Source: Advenella faeciporci (GTDB taxonomy: Bacteria; Pseudomonadota; Gammaproteobacteria; Burkholderiales; Burkholderiaceae_B). From it: a DNA stretch of 64,000 nucleotides. The position numbers and the translations under genes were made by a program. The notes under the pieces were generated by a model. The model did no database searches. It saw nothing but the letters and a program-made list of their open reading frames with translations, and was not told the origin of the DNA. Positions 48,591 through 55,957 of the stretch are shown here, in pieces (within the stretch, counting starts at the first letter, position 1; each line of letters begins with the position of its first letter). The stretch spans positions 1 to 64,000 of the forward strand of contig NZ_BMYS01000017.1 of the NCBI RefSeq assembly GCF_014652395.1, read 5' to 3'.

Positions 48591-48918
48591 ACGCATCGTT
48601 GAAGGGATCGAGGTCGAAGCCAGTTCGGGCAACGTGTTTGCCGACCTGGGCCTGCCTGATGCCGATAAACTCCAGATCAAGTCTGGGCTGACCGTCGAAA
48701 TTGCCAAAGCCATTCGCGAGCGCGGATTGACGCAGGCCGAAGCGGCAAAACGCATGGGGCTGACCCAACCCAAGGTGTCGAGCCTGTTGCGCGGAGAGTT
48801 CTCGAACTTTTCCGAACGCAAACTGATGGACTGCCTGAACCGCCTAGGCTACGACATCGAAATTCGTGTGCGCGAGACGGCAGAGCCAATCGGCCACCTG
48901 GTGTTGACCCACGCCTAA
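48583..48918 (+). CDS. HigA-like XRE-family antitoxin
   Basis: A 111-residue DNA-binding protein. The helix-turn-helix is RGLTQAEAAKRMGLTQPKVS (about 47-66), preceded by EVEASSGNVFADLGLPDADK, which is typical of antitoxins paired with Gp49-like toxins. It should neutralise the toxin and repress the pair's promoter. Its TAA stop overlaps the TAG of the convergent alpA gene on the other strand, so the two genes meet end to end. Confidence 0.85.
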   Translation: MSKRIVEGIEVEASSGNVFADLGLPDADKLQIKSGLTVEIAKAIRERGLTQAEAAKRMGLTQPKVSSLLRGEFSNFSERKLMDCLNRLGYDIEIRVRETAEPIGHLVLTHA

Positions 48919-49217
48919 GTCGATGGCTGGGACGTGGCCGCTGCAACGCGCCTGACACGGCCGCCAGCAGAGCCGGTATTCTTCACACAATGTGTCAACG
49001 GCCGATACCCAACCGGATCTTCGATCCATTCCAATAATGCCGCTCGCCTCCACCCCTTGGCTCGCCCACCGAGCGATACCGGAGCGGGAAAATCTCCTGA
49101 TGCAATACGGCGGTAAAGACTTGAACGACTCAAGGCTGTAATCCGCAACACATCCGCCATGCGGTAAAAAGCGGGCTCAGGCTGACCTGTTGCAGCGGCA
49201 ACATCCGACCGTGACAT
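48915..49217 (-). CDS. alpA: AlpA-family transcriptional regulator
   Basis: A 100-residue winged-helix-like regulator. AFYRMADVLRITALSRSSLY, then RRIASGDFPAPVSLGGRAKGW, match the AlpA/MerR-like excisionase group. In P4-type islands AlpA activates integrase expression or assists excision. ATG at 49217 follows GGGAGTTGTC; the upstream TTG frame start is discounted. The C-terminal tail beyond residue 70 is longer than usual and has no similarity I recognise. Confidence 0.82.
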   Translation of the reverse strand: MSRSDVAAATGQPEPAFYRMADVLRITALSRSSLYRRIASGDFPAPVSLGGRAKGWRRAALLEWIEDPVGYRPLTHCVKNTGSAGGRVRRVAAATSQPST

Positions 49218-49464
49218 GACAACTCCCAAAAGTTTCCAATATCACCTACAGAATGCATGACAATGCCGTGAAACAAAACTCGCTGGAGCGCACTACAGCA
49301 GAGCCCAGAAAAGCAGACGGAAATTTATGATGCTGTCAGGCTCTTCGTGACATTAAAGGACGATTTCTTACATCGGTGCCACACCTAATGCGAGTGACTT
49401 CGAAGATAGCTAATCCACGCCAAATTAAACATTACGGAGAAGCAAGCTGAGTTTGAGCAAAGAA
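49218..49464. other. Gene-free segment at the edge of the AT-rich cargo
   Basis: The 247 bases upstream of alpA contain no credible reading frame, hairpin or repeat that I can support. Base composition drops to chromosomal or lower GC here, marking the start of an AT-rich pocket inside the GC-rich element. It presumably holds the alpA promoter. Confidence 0.4.
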
Positions 49465-50040
49465 TCATGCCTCAGAGATCGAGGCCACAACTGACCGGAC
49501 TCGCTTTAGCCCCTCATCTGCGTTTGCATATACCCCTTCCCTACGAATAATTTTTCCATCTAAATCTAGCACTACCCAAAGACAGTTCTCCAATGGATCA
49601 TCTGAAGGAACAAGGCTTGCCGCATCCTTATCACTTTTCGGAGCGAGGACCACTATAAAATGGTCTTGCACCAGTCGTTTGGTCGTGTAGTAGTCCATAA
49701 AGCAACCAAGCGAATAGTAGAGCTTGCTTTGTGATGGATGGCTTTCGTCATAGATGACGAGAAAAATAGGCATACCAGTGTCCTTTGAGAGGCTTAGAGC
49801 CTCATTAAGACTTGAGTTTGGCTCTTCGATAAAGAATGGATGTCGTCCGGATTGAGTGGCCCCGAAGACTAGGGATGTCAACTCATGCGCTTGCGCCGGG
49901 GCAACTCTGACATTTAGTCGGGTAGCATGGTCTTTTTTGTGCTTCCCGACACCAACGAGCTTCAAAAACGCATTTCTGGGCGTTTCAAATGCAAATACAA
50001 TGCTTGCCAGGGCCAGAATAAGACCAGCAATCTCAATCAT
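49465..50040 (-). CDS. Membrane-anchored protein, thioredoxin-fold-like, no CxxC
   Basis: A 191-residue protein, not recognised as a named family. An N-terminal hydrophobic helix (IAGLILALASIVFAF) should anchor it. The C-terminal part looks like a thioredoxin fold: strand GMPIFLVIYDE, helix SKLYYSLGCFMDYYTTKRL, strand FIVVLAPKSD, strand NCLWVVLDLDGKIIRREGVY and a final helix. Where catalytic CxxC would stand, the sequence is ESHPSQSK. Two cysteines remain, but not as CxxC. ATG at 50040 is preferred to GTG at 50055. It is AT-rich compared with the flanking element genes and looks like acquired cargo. Confidence 0.6.
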   Translation of the reverse strand: MIEIAGLILALASIVFAFETPRNAFLKLVGVGKHKKDHATRLNVRVAPAQAHELTSLVFGATQSGRHPFFIEEPNSSLNEALSLSKDTGMPIFLVIYDESHPSQSKLYYSLGCFMDYYTTKRLVQDHFIVVLAPKSDKDAASLVPSDDPLENCLWVVLDLDGKIIRREGVYANADEGLKRVRSVVASISEA

Positions 50041-50168
50041 AGCTAGGCAAAACACCTGAATTTAGCTGCGCCGTGAAACAGTATTGGCATGAAAGAATTG
50101 TTAGACGGTACGTATTAATCATGGAATAGCGACCAGGCAGTGGCTACTTAAGTAATACTAACTTGAAA
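50041..50168. other. Short intergenic, no feature seen
   Basis: Between the membrane-anchored protein gene and the DUF6953-like gene; AT-rich, with no hairpin or reading frame that can be supported. Confidence 0.3.
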
Positions 50169-50435
50169 TTATCCGCGAGCATCACGCCCCGGTTCGTCTT
50201 CAGCAACGCGCCACCGCCAATACCGTTCCGGCTTAACCCAAACCACAGTGGTTTCGGTCAGCTTACGAAACATCATAAGCACATCCTTGCCAATCACTTG
50301 ATTACCTTCGGCGTTCTCAGTCAGAAAATCTTCCCGCTTCGCCTTAACAAGAAAGTCCACCACATCATCTTGATAGATGCATCCATCACGCTCAATCTGA
50401 GCAAGCATCCAAGCCGCAATCGTGGCGGGCGTCAT
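50169..50435 (-). CDS. Small protein, DUF6953-like
   Basis: An 88-residue protein beginning MTPATIAAWMLAQIERDGCI. The pattern AAWML-x-x-I-E-x-D-G-x-(I/L)-Y-Q-(D/E)-D followed by MMFRKLTETTVVWVKPERYW recalls the DUF6953 family and a winged-helix-like fold, often seen in mobile elements. No function is known. The ATG at 50435 shares a base with the stop of the upstream YodC-like gene (TGATG), so the two are co-translated. Confidence 0.6.
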   Translation of the reverse strand: MTPATIAAWMLAQIERDGCIYQDDVVDFLVKAKREDFLTENAEGNQVIGKDVLMMFRKLTETTVVWVKPERYWRWRVAEDEPGRDARG

Positions 50436-50629
50436 CACTCGCCTTTGGGCACTTGTTGTGCGACTTCGAGAGAACTGAGCGGAAAATGTCCTTGTTCGAG
50501 TTTTTTACCCGCGAACCACTGGCAGGTATACGCCTTGTTGAGCTCGCTCCACCCTCTCACTGTCATATCTGGCCCACCAGACTTCAGCTTTACGATAGTA
50601 CCAACTGCGAATTGCGATGCTTCTGTCAT
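50435..50629 (-). CDS. YodC family (DUF2158) small protein
   Basis: A 64-residue protein. AVGTIVKLKSGGPDMTVRG followed by YTCQWFAGKKLEQGHFPLSS is the whole DUF2158 signature: a short SH3-like fold with the SGGP-x-MTV motif. The function of the family is unknown; members are frequent in plasmids and islands. It is the first gene of a two-gene unit with the DUF6953-like gene and lies 142 bases after the end of the trb operon on the same strand. Confidence 0.85.
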   Translation of the reverse strand: MTEASQFAVGTIVKLKSGGPDMTVRGWSELNKAYTCQWFAGKKLEQGHFPLSSLEVAQQVPKGE

Positions 50630-50771
50630 TTCCTCTTCCCTTTACAAACATGCCCCATACACATTGTGAACCGGAACGAAACAAAAAGTTTCTATAGCAT
50701 ACTACGTCATGGGAAGCCAAGAGACAGTCGTAGTCTTTGAGGCTAGTCGACATCAGCCATTCGGTAATCCC

Positions 50772-50987
50772 TCATAATCGCTTTTTGAAGCCCCGATCCC
50801 CCGCCATGAACGCTTCCAGCATATGCGGAATAAGCGTCACGGCATCAACCGACTCCCCATACGTCTGCGCATGCAACGCTGCGTAGCGGTCAAGATCGGC
50901 TTTCAGGCTGGCTGGGCATGTAAAGGTCAGCTTGACGGTCGTGGTTGTAGGCAGCGGCCCAAGCCGCAGCTTTTTTGTAGTGGTCAT
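50772..50987 (-). CDS. DUF2274 protein, last gene of the trb operon
   Basis: A 71-residue protein (MTTTKKLRLGPLPTTTTVKL...). It resembles a small ribbon-helix-helix protein: a basic strand followed by two helices (SLKADLDRYAALHAQTYGES). DUF2274 genes almost always follow trbI in Tn4371-like elements. The start overlaps the trbI stop by four bases, implying coupled translation. A regulatory role for transfer is inferred, not shown. Confidence 0.85.
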   Translation of the reverse strand: MTTTKKLRLGPLPTTTTVKLTFTCPASLKADLDRYAALHAQTYGESVDAVTLIPHMLEAFMAGDRGFKKRL

Positions 50988-52291
50988 TGTGACGCTCCCT
51001 TGCTGAAAAACAATGGCTGGTACGGACGGAGTACCAAATCCTTGTTAACAATGATCCGCACCGGCAAGCCGGGCCGGCTGGTCAAGGTGGGCTGGATATT
51101 CATGTTGCGCCGGGTCATTTCCTGGCCGATTTGATTGATGCTGTCCTGCGCGCTGTCGCGTCCGGCGATGATGATGCGGTCGCCGTCCTGGCGGTTTTCC
51201 GGGGCGGCCAGTTCGGCGCCGACACCCAGGAGCGTCGTCAGTACAGCGCCGCCGACAATGCGGTCCCAATGCCAATCGACGCCATCCTCCAGGCCCGCAT
51301 AGCCCGCCGGGTCGCTGCCCACCAGATTGTCGAGCGTTAGAGAGGACGTATCTGGCAGGATGATGCGGTTCCACACCACCTGCACCCGGCTTTGCCCGTA
51401 GCTCACCTGGCTGTTGTAGCGGCCCAGGATGCGCGAGCCTTGCGGAATCAACAGATGCTTGCCGCTCGCGGAGTCGTAGACGGGCTCGGTGACAGTGCCG
51501 ATGACGTCGCCCGGAAGATCGGACTTGATGCCTGTCACCAGCGCGGCGGTGATGACCGTTCCGGCCATCACTTGATACGGCGAGGCCGGCATCTGCAAAT
51601 CCCCAGAATTGCGGGTTTCTGTAGAACCGGATTGCAGGAAGGCTTCTTTCTGATCTTGCCGGTTCTGTATAGCAGTGGGGTCGGTGGATTGTGCCGCTGT
51701 CGAGGTCGGCCCTGCGGCCAGCGGGTCAAAGGCGGCCAAGGTACTGTCCATGCCGGGCGCGCCAGGTCTCGCTTGCGCAACCGTCGCCATGGGTTGGCCG
51801 GACTGGCCCTGGCCGGTGCGGAAGAACACCGATGATGCCGCCGCCGCATCGGCCTCCTTGCGCAATGCTTCACGCTCGGCGGCTTCGGCGTCGATGCCAG
51901 GCGGCGCGTAGGTGGCGACCGCCGGCTGCTGCGTGTTCACGATGGCCGGCCCCAGATCGCCCGGCAACGGCGGCCCGAGTTCGGGTACGCCGGCCGGCAC
52001 ATCCGGGGCGGGTAGCATGGAATAGTCCGTCGGCAACGCATCGAGTCCTTCCGACTTCGATACCCGGTCTACGTTATAAAGCTCGGTCTGTTCGTTCGCG
52101 CCGCGCCGCTGCGGTTGCAATGACCAGATCGTGGCGCCCAGCACCGCAACGGCCAAACCGCCTGTGAGCATGGCCAGCGAGCGCCGGTTTAGCCGCGTGA
52201 CCGGGCGCGGCTGGGTACGCAGCGCGACGGTTTGGGGCGCGACCTTGGCCGCCTGCGGCGCAGCCTGGTCGGGCGTGTGTTCTTCGCTCAT
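50984..52291 (-). CDS. trbI: Conjugal transfer protein TrbI (VirB10-like)
   Basis: The 435-residue VirB10 homologue spans both membranes as part of the type IV core complex. A short cytoplasmic N terminus precedes one membrane helix (LAMLTGGLAVAVLGATIWSL, about 38-57), a Pro/Ala-rich periplasmic linker, and the C-terminal beta-barrel domain starting near ASPYQVMAGTVITAALVTGI. IPQGSRILGRYNSQVSYGQS is a typical VirB10 signature. GGAGGAACTGAGC precedes the ATG. It lies two bases after trbG. Confidence 0.95.
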   Translation of the reverse strand: MSEEHTPDQAAPQAAKVAPQTVALRTQPRPVTRLNRRSLAMLTGGLAVAVLGATIWSLQPQRRGANEQTELYNVDRVSKSEGLDALPTDYSMLPAPDVPAGVPELGPPLPGDLGPAIVNTQQPAVATYAPPGIDAEAAEREALRKEADAAAASSVFFRTGQGQSGQPMATVAQARPGAPGMDSTLAAFDPLAAGPTSTAAQSTDPTAIQNRQDQKEAFLQSGSTETRNSGDLQMPASPYQVMAGTVITAALVTGIKSDLPGDVIGTVTEPVYDSASGKHLLIPQGSRILGRYNSQVSYGQSRVQVVWNRIILPDTSSLTLDNLVGSDPAGYAGLEDGVDWHWDRIVGGAVLTTLLGVGAELAAPENRQDGDRIIIAGRDSAQDSINQIGQEMTRRNMNIQPTLTSRPGLPVRIIVNKDLVLRPYQPLFFSKGASQ

Positions 52292-52293
52292 GC

Positions 52294-53286
52294 TCAGTTC
52301 CTCCGCGCCACGCCGTCGCTGCGCTCGATACGCACCACGTCGCCCTTATCGCCACCCAAGCGCAGTTCAGCCGCACCGAACAGTCGATCGACGATGTAGT
52401 ACGGCGAGCGAAAACGGTAGTTCACCAGTTGGCCATCCCCCTGTGCGCCAATGACGAATAGCGGCGGCAATTCACCTTGGGCGATCCCGGACGGGAATTG
52501 GATATAGACCTTCTCGCCGTCATCGAAAGCACGCAGCGGCTTCCACGGCGGATTGCTGCCGCTTATGGCATAACGAAAGCGGATGTTCTCCAACGACAAG
52601 CCAGTATCGACGGGCGCACCCGCTTGCGCAGCTTGATTCTGGCGCTGCAAGGCCAACATCCGGTCGCGGGGGTAATCCCAGGAAACAGAGGCCATCCAGG
52701 CTTTTTCCGTGGAAGTCAGTTCCAGCAAGTAAGTGCGGCGGCTGGTGGTGATGACCAGATTGGTTTTCAGGTTGGAACGGATGGGTTTGACCAGCACATT
52801 GACGCGCAAGTCGGCCCCGCTGCCGCTGGAAGTGTCCCCCACAATCCAGCGCACGGTATCGCCTGCGGCCACCGTCACCAGTTCCTCGCCCGGCTGGAGC
52901 GAAATCATCGTCACGCGCCCAATCGCCGCATACACCTGATACAGCGCGCCATCGGTGTACGGCCAGACCTGTATGGCGTTGACGTAGCCCTCGCGGGTAG
53001 GCGCGACCCGCGCCTGGGCATTGGCGCGGGATACGCGCACGGTTTCGTCCGCAGGCTCCGGTGTTAGCTTGGTATCGTCAACGCCCGGCAAGGGCTTTAA
53101 CTGTCCTGGCATGGGCAACACCTCGGGCAGCGTCACCACCTCAACCGGCGCGGGAGGCTCGGGAATCGGCAGCGCCTGCACGGGTTCATCGAGCGAAATC
53201 ATGGGTGGCGGCTTGCCCTGCGAGGCGCAGCCCGCCAGGACAAGTAGCATGAGCGGCAAAGCGTAAAAGCGGAAAGACGGATTCAT
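52294..53286 (-). CDS. trbG: Conjugal transfer protein TrbG (VirB9-like)
   Basis: A 330-residue outer-membrane-associated protein. The N-terminal leader ends in MLLVLAGCASQG, a lipobox, so it is probably a lipoprotein. The VirB9 core includes the N-terminal domain with SLQPGEELVTVAAGDTVRW and the C-terminal domain ending near YYIVDRLFGAAELRLG. It joins TrbI in the periplasmic channel. The start overlaps the trbF stop by four bases. Confidence 0.94.
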   Translation of the reverse strand: MNPSFRFYALPLMLLVLAGCASQGKPPPMISLDEPVQALPIPEPPAPVEVVTLPEVLPMPGQLKPLPGVDDTKLTPEPADETVRVSRANAQARVAPTREGYVNAIQVWPYTDGALYQVYAAIGRVTMISLQPGEELVTVAAGDTVRWIVGDTSSGSGADLRVNVLVKPIRSNLKTNLVITTSRRTYLLELTSTEKAWMASVSWDYPRDRMLALQRQNQAAQAGAPVDTGLSLENIRFRYAISGSNPPWKPLRAFDDGEKVYIQFPSGIAQGELPPLFVIGAQGDGQLVNYRFRSPYYIVDRLFGAAELRLGGDKGDVVRIERSDGVARRN

Positions 53287-53987
53287 GGCTTGGCTCCTTC
53301 GGAAGAATCCAGTTCACGGCTCCACGACAAGCCGTTGACGTAGATGCCCAGCGGGTTGCGGCGCAGCCGTTCTTCGGTGCGTGGGGTTTGCAACACGATG
53401 GACACCACGGCCGTCCATCGCTCCAGGCCGGCGGCCGTGCCGTTGACGTAACGGCGCTGCGTCCAGCGCACGTTGAACGACGTGTCGCTGGCACGCACGA
53501 CGCTCGTGATCTGCACTGTTACGGACTCCTTGCCGATGCGGCCAAACGGGTCATTCACCCGGGCGTAGTCGTTCAGTGCCGCCGCGCCCCGGTCGGTGGT
53601 GTAGTCGTAGGCATCCAGCCAGTTCTGCCGCACCACGACGGGATCGATGGACAGCGAACGCACCAGCGTGATGAAACGGGCGATATGGTGCGCCTGCTGC
53701 GCATCGGCGGGCCGGTACTGCATGGCGGCTTCGCCGACCGCACGCACCTGGCCGGTTTGATCGACTTCGACGACATAGGGCGTGACGATGGATTGCATTG
53801 AGCGCCAGACCAGGCCACCAGCCATCAGCAGCGCCAACACCAGGCAACCGAAAGCCATCCATCGCCAGTTCTTGGCCTGTACGCGGGCCGAACCGATGCG
53901 TTCGTCCCAGATCTGGGCGGCGGATTGGTATGGGGTCGCTGGTTGCGGCGTCTCGGCGTAGCGCATCCGCGGTCGTTTGAATCGCAT
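53283..53987 (-). CDS. trbF: Conjugal transfer protein TrbF (VirB8-like)
   Basis: A 234-residue bitopic inner-membrane protein. NWRMAFGC-type context (WRWMAFGCLVLALLMAGGLVW, about 42-62) is the single membrane helix. The periplasmic NTF2-like domain has FITLVRSLSIDPVVVRQNW and NPLGIYVNGLSWSREL. VirB8 proteins nucleate the inner-membrane complex. It lies 11 bases after trbL. Confidence 0.93.
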   Translation of the reverse strand: MRFKRPRMRYAETPQPATPYQSAAQIWDERIGSARVQAKNWRWMAFGCLVLALLMAGGLVWRSMQSIVTPYVVEVDQTGQVRAVGEAAMQYRPADAQQAHHIARFITLVRSLSIDPVVVRQNWLDAYDYTTDRGAAALNDYARVNDPFGRIGKESVTVQITSVVRASDTSFNVRWTQRRYVNGTAAGLERWTAVVSIVLQTPRTEERLRRNPLGIYVNGLSWSRELDSSEGAKP

Positions 53988-53998
53988 GGGTTTTCTCC

Positions 53999-55204
53999 TT
54001 ATGAATCGGAATCACGAAGACTAGGGCCTTGCCCGGCGCCGCCGCCATCGCCCCCGCGCAACGTGTGCGCGGCGGTCGTGGCGGCCTGAGTCATCTGCTG
54101 GCGGCGCTGCAGTCGCTTGGCCCAGGCGGGTTGGCTTTGTTTTTGCGAACCGGCGGCAGCATCGGCGGCTTCGCCCGTGGCGGTGGAACCAGCGGTAGAA
54201 GCCCCTTGGAACGCTGATCGGGTACTGCCGGTGGCTGATCCGGCAGCACGCACACCACCAGCCAATCGGGCGGCCGCTGGAGCCATGCGTGCGCCCGCCA
54301 TCACCGCCGCACCGACACCCGTGGCGGCAGCGCCCACGGCGGCGGCCGTGCCTGCTGCACCCAGCGCGGCACCCGCCATCGCGCCAGCCCCCAATTGCGG
54401 CCCGCCGGAAATCAGCCCCGTGGCGATGCCCGGCCCGAAGATGCCCAGCGCCAGCAAGGCAAGCGAGGCCAGCATGATGACCAGCGCATGGTCGATGGAC
54501 GGTTCGGACGGATGCACCTGAAAGTCGGCAAACAGGCCGGTGCCGATACCGATAATCACCGCCAGCACCAACACCTTCACGCCGGAAGACACCACATTGC
54601 CCAGCACCTTCTCTGCAAGGAACGACGTCTTGTTCCACAGCGCAAACGGCACGAGGACGAACCCGGCCAGCGTGGTCAACTTGAACTCGATCAGCGTGAT
54701 GAAAAGCTGCACTGCCAGCACGAAGAAGCAGACGATGACCACCAGCCAGGCCAGAAACATCACGACGATAGGCGTAAGGTTCACGAACACCTCGGGAAAG
54801 CCCGCCATATCGCTGATCTGTTCCAGAATCGGCGTACCCGCGTCGATACCGGTCTTGGCCAGCCGTCCCGGTTGCAGAAATTCGCCCATACTTACCGCCG
54901 AGCCGCTGGCCGTCAGGCCCAGGCCGGCAAAGGAACGAAAGACGATGCCGGCCAACCAGTTGAAGTTGTTGATGATGTAGGCGAAGGTCCCGACGTAGAG
55001 CACCTTGCGCACCAGCTTGGCGATCACATCATCACCCTGGCCCGTGGCGTGGCTCATGGCCCAATACAGGCCCGCAATCGTGATGTCGATGACGATCAGC
55101 GTGGCCGTCAGGAACGCCACTTCGCCTTGCAACAGTCCGAAGCCGGAGTCGATGTAGGTGGAAAAGGTGTTCAGGGAGCGGTCGATGACCGTCACGTCAT
55201 TCAT
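53999..55204 (-). CDS. trbL: Conjugal transfer protein TrbL (VirB6-like)
   Basis: A 401-residue polytopic inner-membrane protein. Five or six helices occupy the first 270 residues (VAFLTATLIVIDITIAGLYW; FVLAVQLFITLIEFKL). The C-terminal Ala/Gly-rich tail (GAMAGAALGAAGTAAAVGAA) ends in a Gln-rich cytoplasmic segment, as usual for TrbL. It forms part of the inner-membrane channel. The usual trbK gene between trbJ and trbL of IncP plasmids is absent: only 12 bases separate the two. Confidence 0.92.
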   Translation of the reverse strand: MNDVTVIDRSLNTFSTYIDSGFGLLQGEVAFLTATLIVIDITIAGLYWAMSHATGQGDDVIAKLVRKVLYVGTFAYIINNFNWLAGIVFRSFAGLGLTASGSAVSMGEFLQPGRLAKTGIDAGTPILEQISDMAGFPEVFVNLTPIVVMFLAWLVVIVCFFVLAVQLFITLIEFKLTTLAGFVLVPFALWNKTSFLAEKVLGNVVSSGVKVLVLAVIIGIGTGLFADFQVHPSEPSIDHALVIMLASLALLALGIFGPGIATGLISGGPQLGAGAMAGAALGAAGTAAAVGAAATGVGAAVMAGARMAPAAARLAGGVRAAGSATGSTRSAFQGASTAGSTATGEAADAAAGSQKQSQPAWAKRLQRRQQMTQAATTAAHTLRGGDGGGAGQGPSLRDSDS

Positions 55205-55216
55205 GGCCTGGCCTCG

Positions 55217-55957
55217 TCAGTTCCCGTAGAAATCCACGGGCTGCGGCGTGTACGGCGTGCCACTGCCGAGGAAACGACGCGTCACCTCGCGGCCACGCTC
55301 ACTGGCAGCCGCCTGTCGCGCCAGCTCCAGCGCGGCGGCGCGTTCCTGCGTGATTTGGAGTTGCTGCGCCTGGATGGACTGCTTGGCTTGCAGGGCCAGA
55401 AGCTGATTGGTCGCCTGCATGGCCTGCAACGCCCCTTGCGCGGACTGGCTCTGGCTCACCAGATCAGCCAGGGCGCTTTCATCGTCGCGCAGGTTCTGCG
55501 AAACCTGTGCCTGCATCCGCATCGCGGTATGCAAGCCATCAAGCGTATGTTTCCAGCGCGCCTGGGCATCGCGAGCCATCTGGTCGCCGCTGACGGTGGC
55601 GGCATACTGCTCGGGATACAGCCGCGCAAACTCGCGGTCGAGGTGCTGTACGTCGTAAGCCATGCCCTGAGCTTCGGCGATCAGCCGATCCGTGGCGGCC
55701 AGCGTGGTACGCAGGCGGTTGACGACGTTGAAGTCCAGACTCGCCAGATTGCGGGCCTGGTTCATCAGCATCTGCGCTTCGTTTTGAAGCTGGTTGATCT
55801 GGTTGTTGATCTGCTCCAGGGTGCGAACGGCGGTCAGCGTGTTCTGCGTGTAGTTCGATGGATCAAAGACAGTTTTCCAGGCCCAGACGGGCGAAGCGGC
55901 GAATAACGACGCTGAGAGCACGGCGGCAAGCGCAATTGAACGGGGATAGATTTTCAT
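55217..55957 (-). CDS. trbJ: Conjugal transfer protein TrbJ (VirB5-like)
   Basis: A 246-residue secreted protein. The signal peptide (IALAAVLSASLFAASPVWA, cleaved near residue 26) is followed by a largely helical, Gln-rich region (EQINNQINQLQNEAQMLMNQ). VirB5-type proteins are minor pilus-tip components. The start overlaps the end of trbE. Confidence 0.93.
   Translation of the reverse strand: MKIYPRSIALAAVLSASLFAASPVWAWKTVFDPSNYTQNTLTAVRTLEQINNQINQLQNEAQMLMNQARNLASLDFNVVNRLRTTLAATDRLIAEAQGMAYDVQHLDREFARLYPEQYAATVSGDQMARDAQARWKHTLDGLHTAMRMQAQVSQNLRDDESALADLVSQSQSAQGALQAMQATNQLLALQAKQSIQAQQLQITQERAAALELARQAAASERGREVTRRFLGSGTPYTPQPVDFYGN

Noticed and set aside
54395-55906. 503-codon plus-strand frame
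   Set aside because: It is the opposite-strand shadow of trbL and trbJ in GC-rich DNA; the minus-strand genes have clear families.
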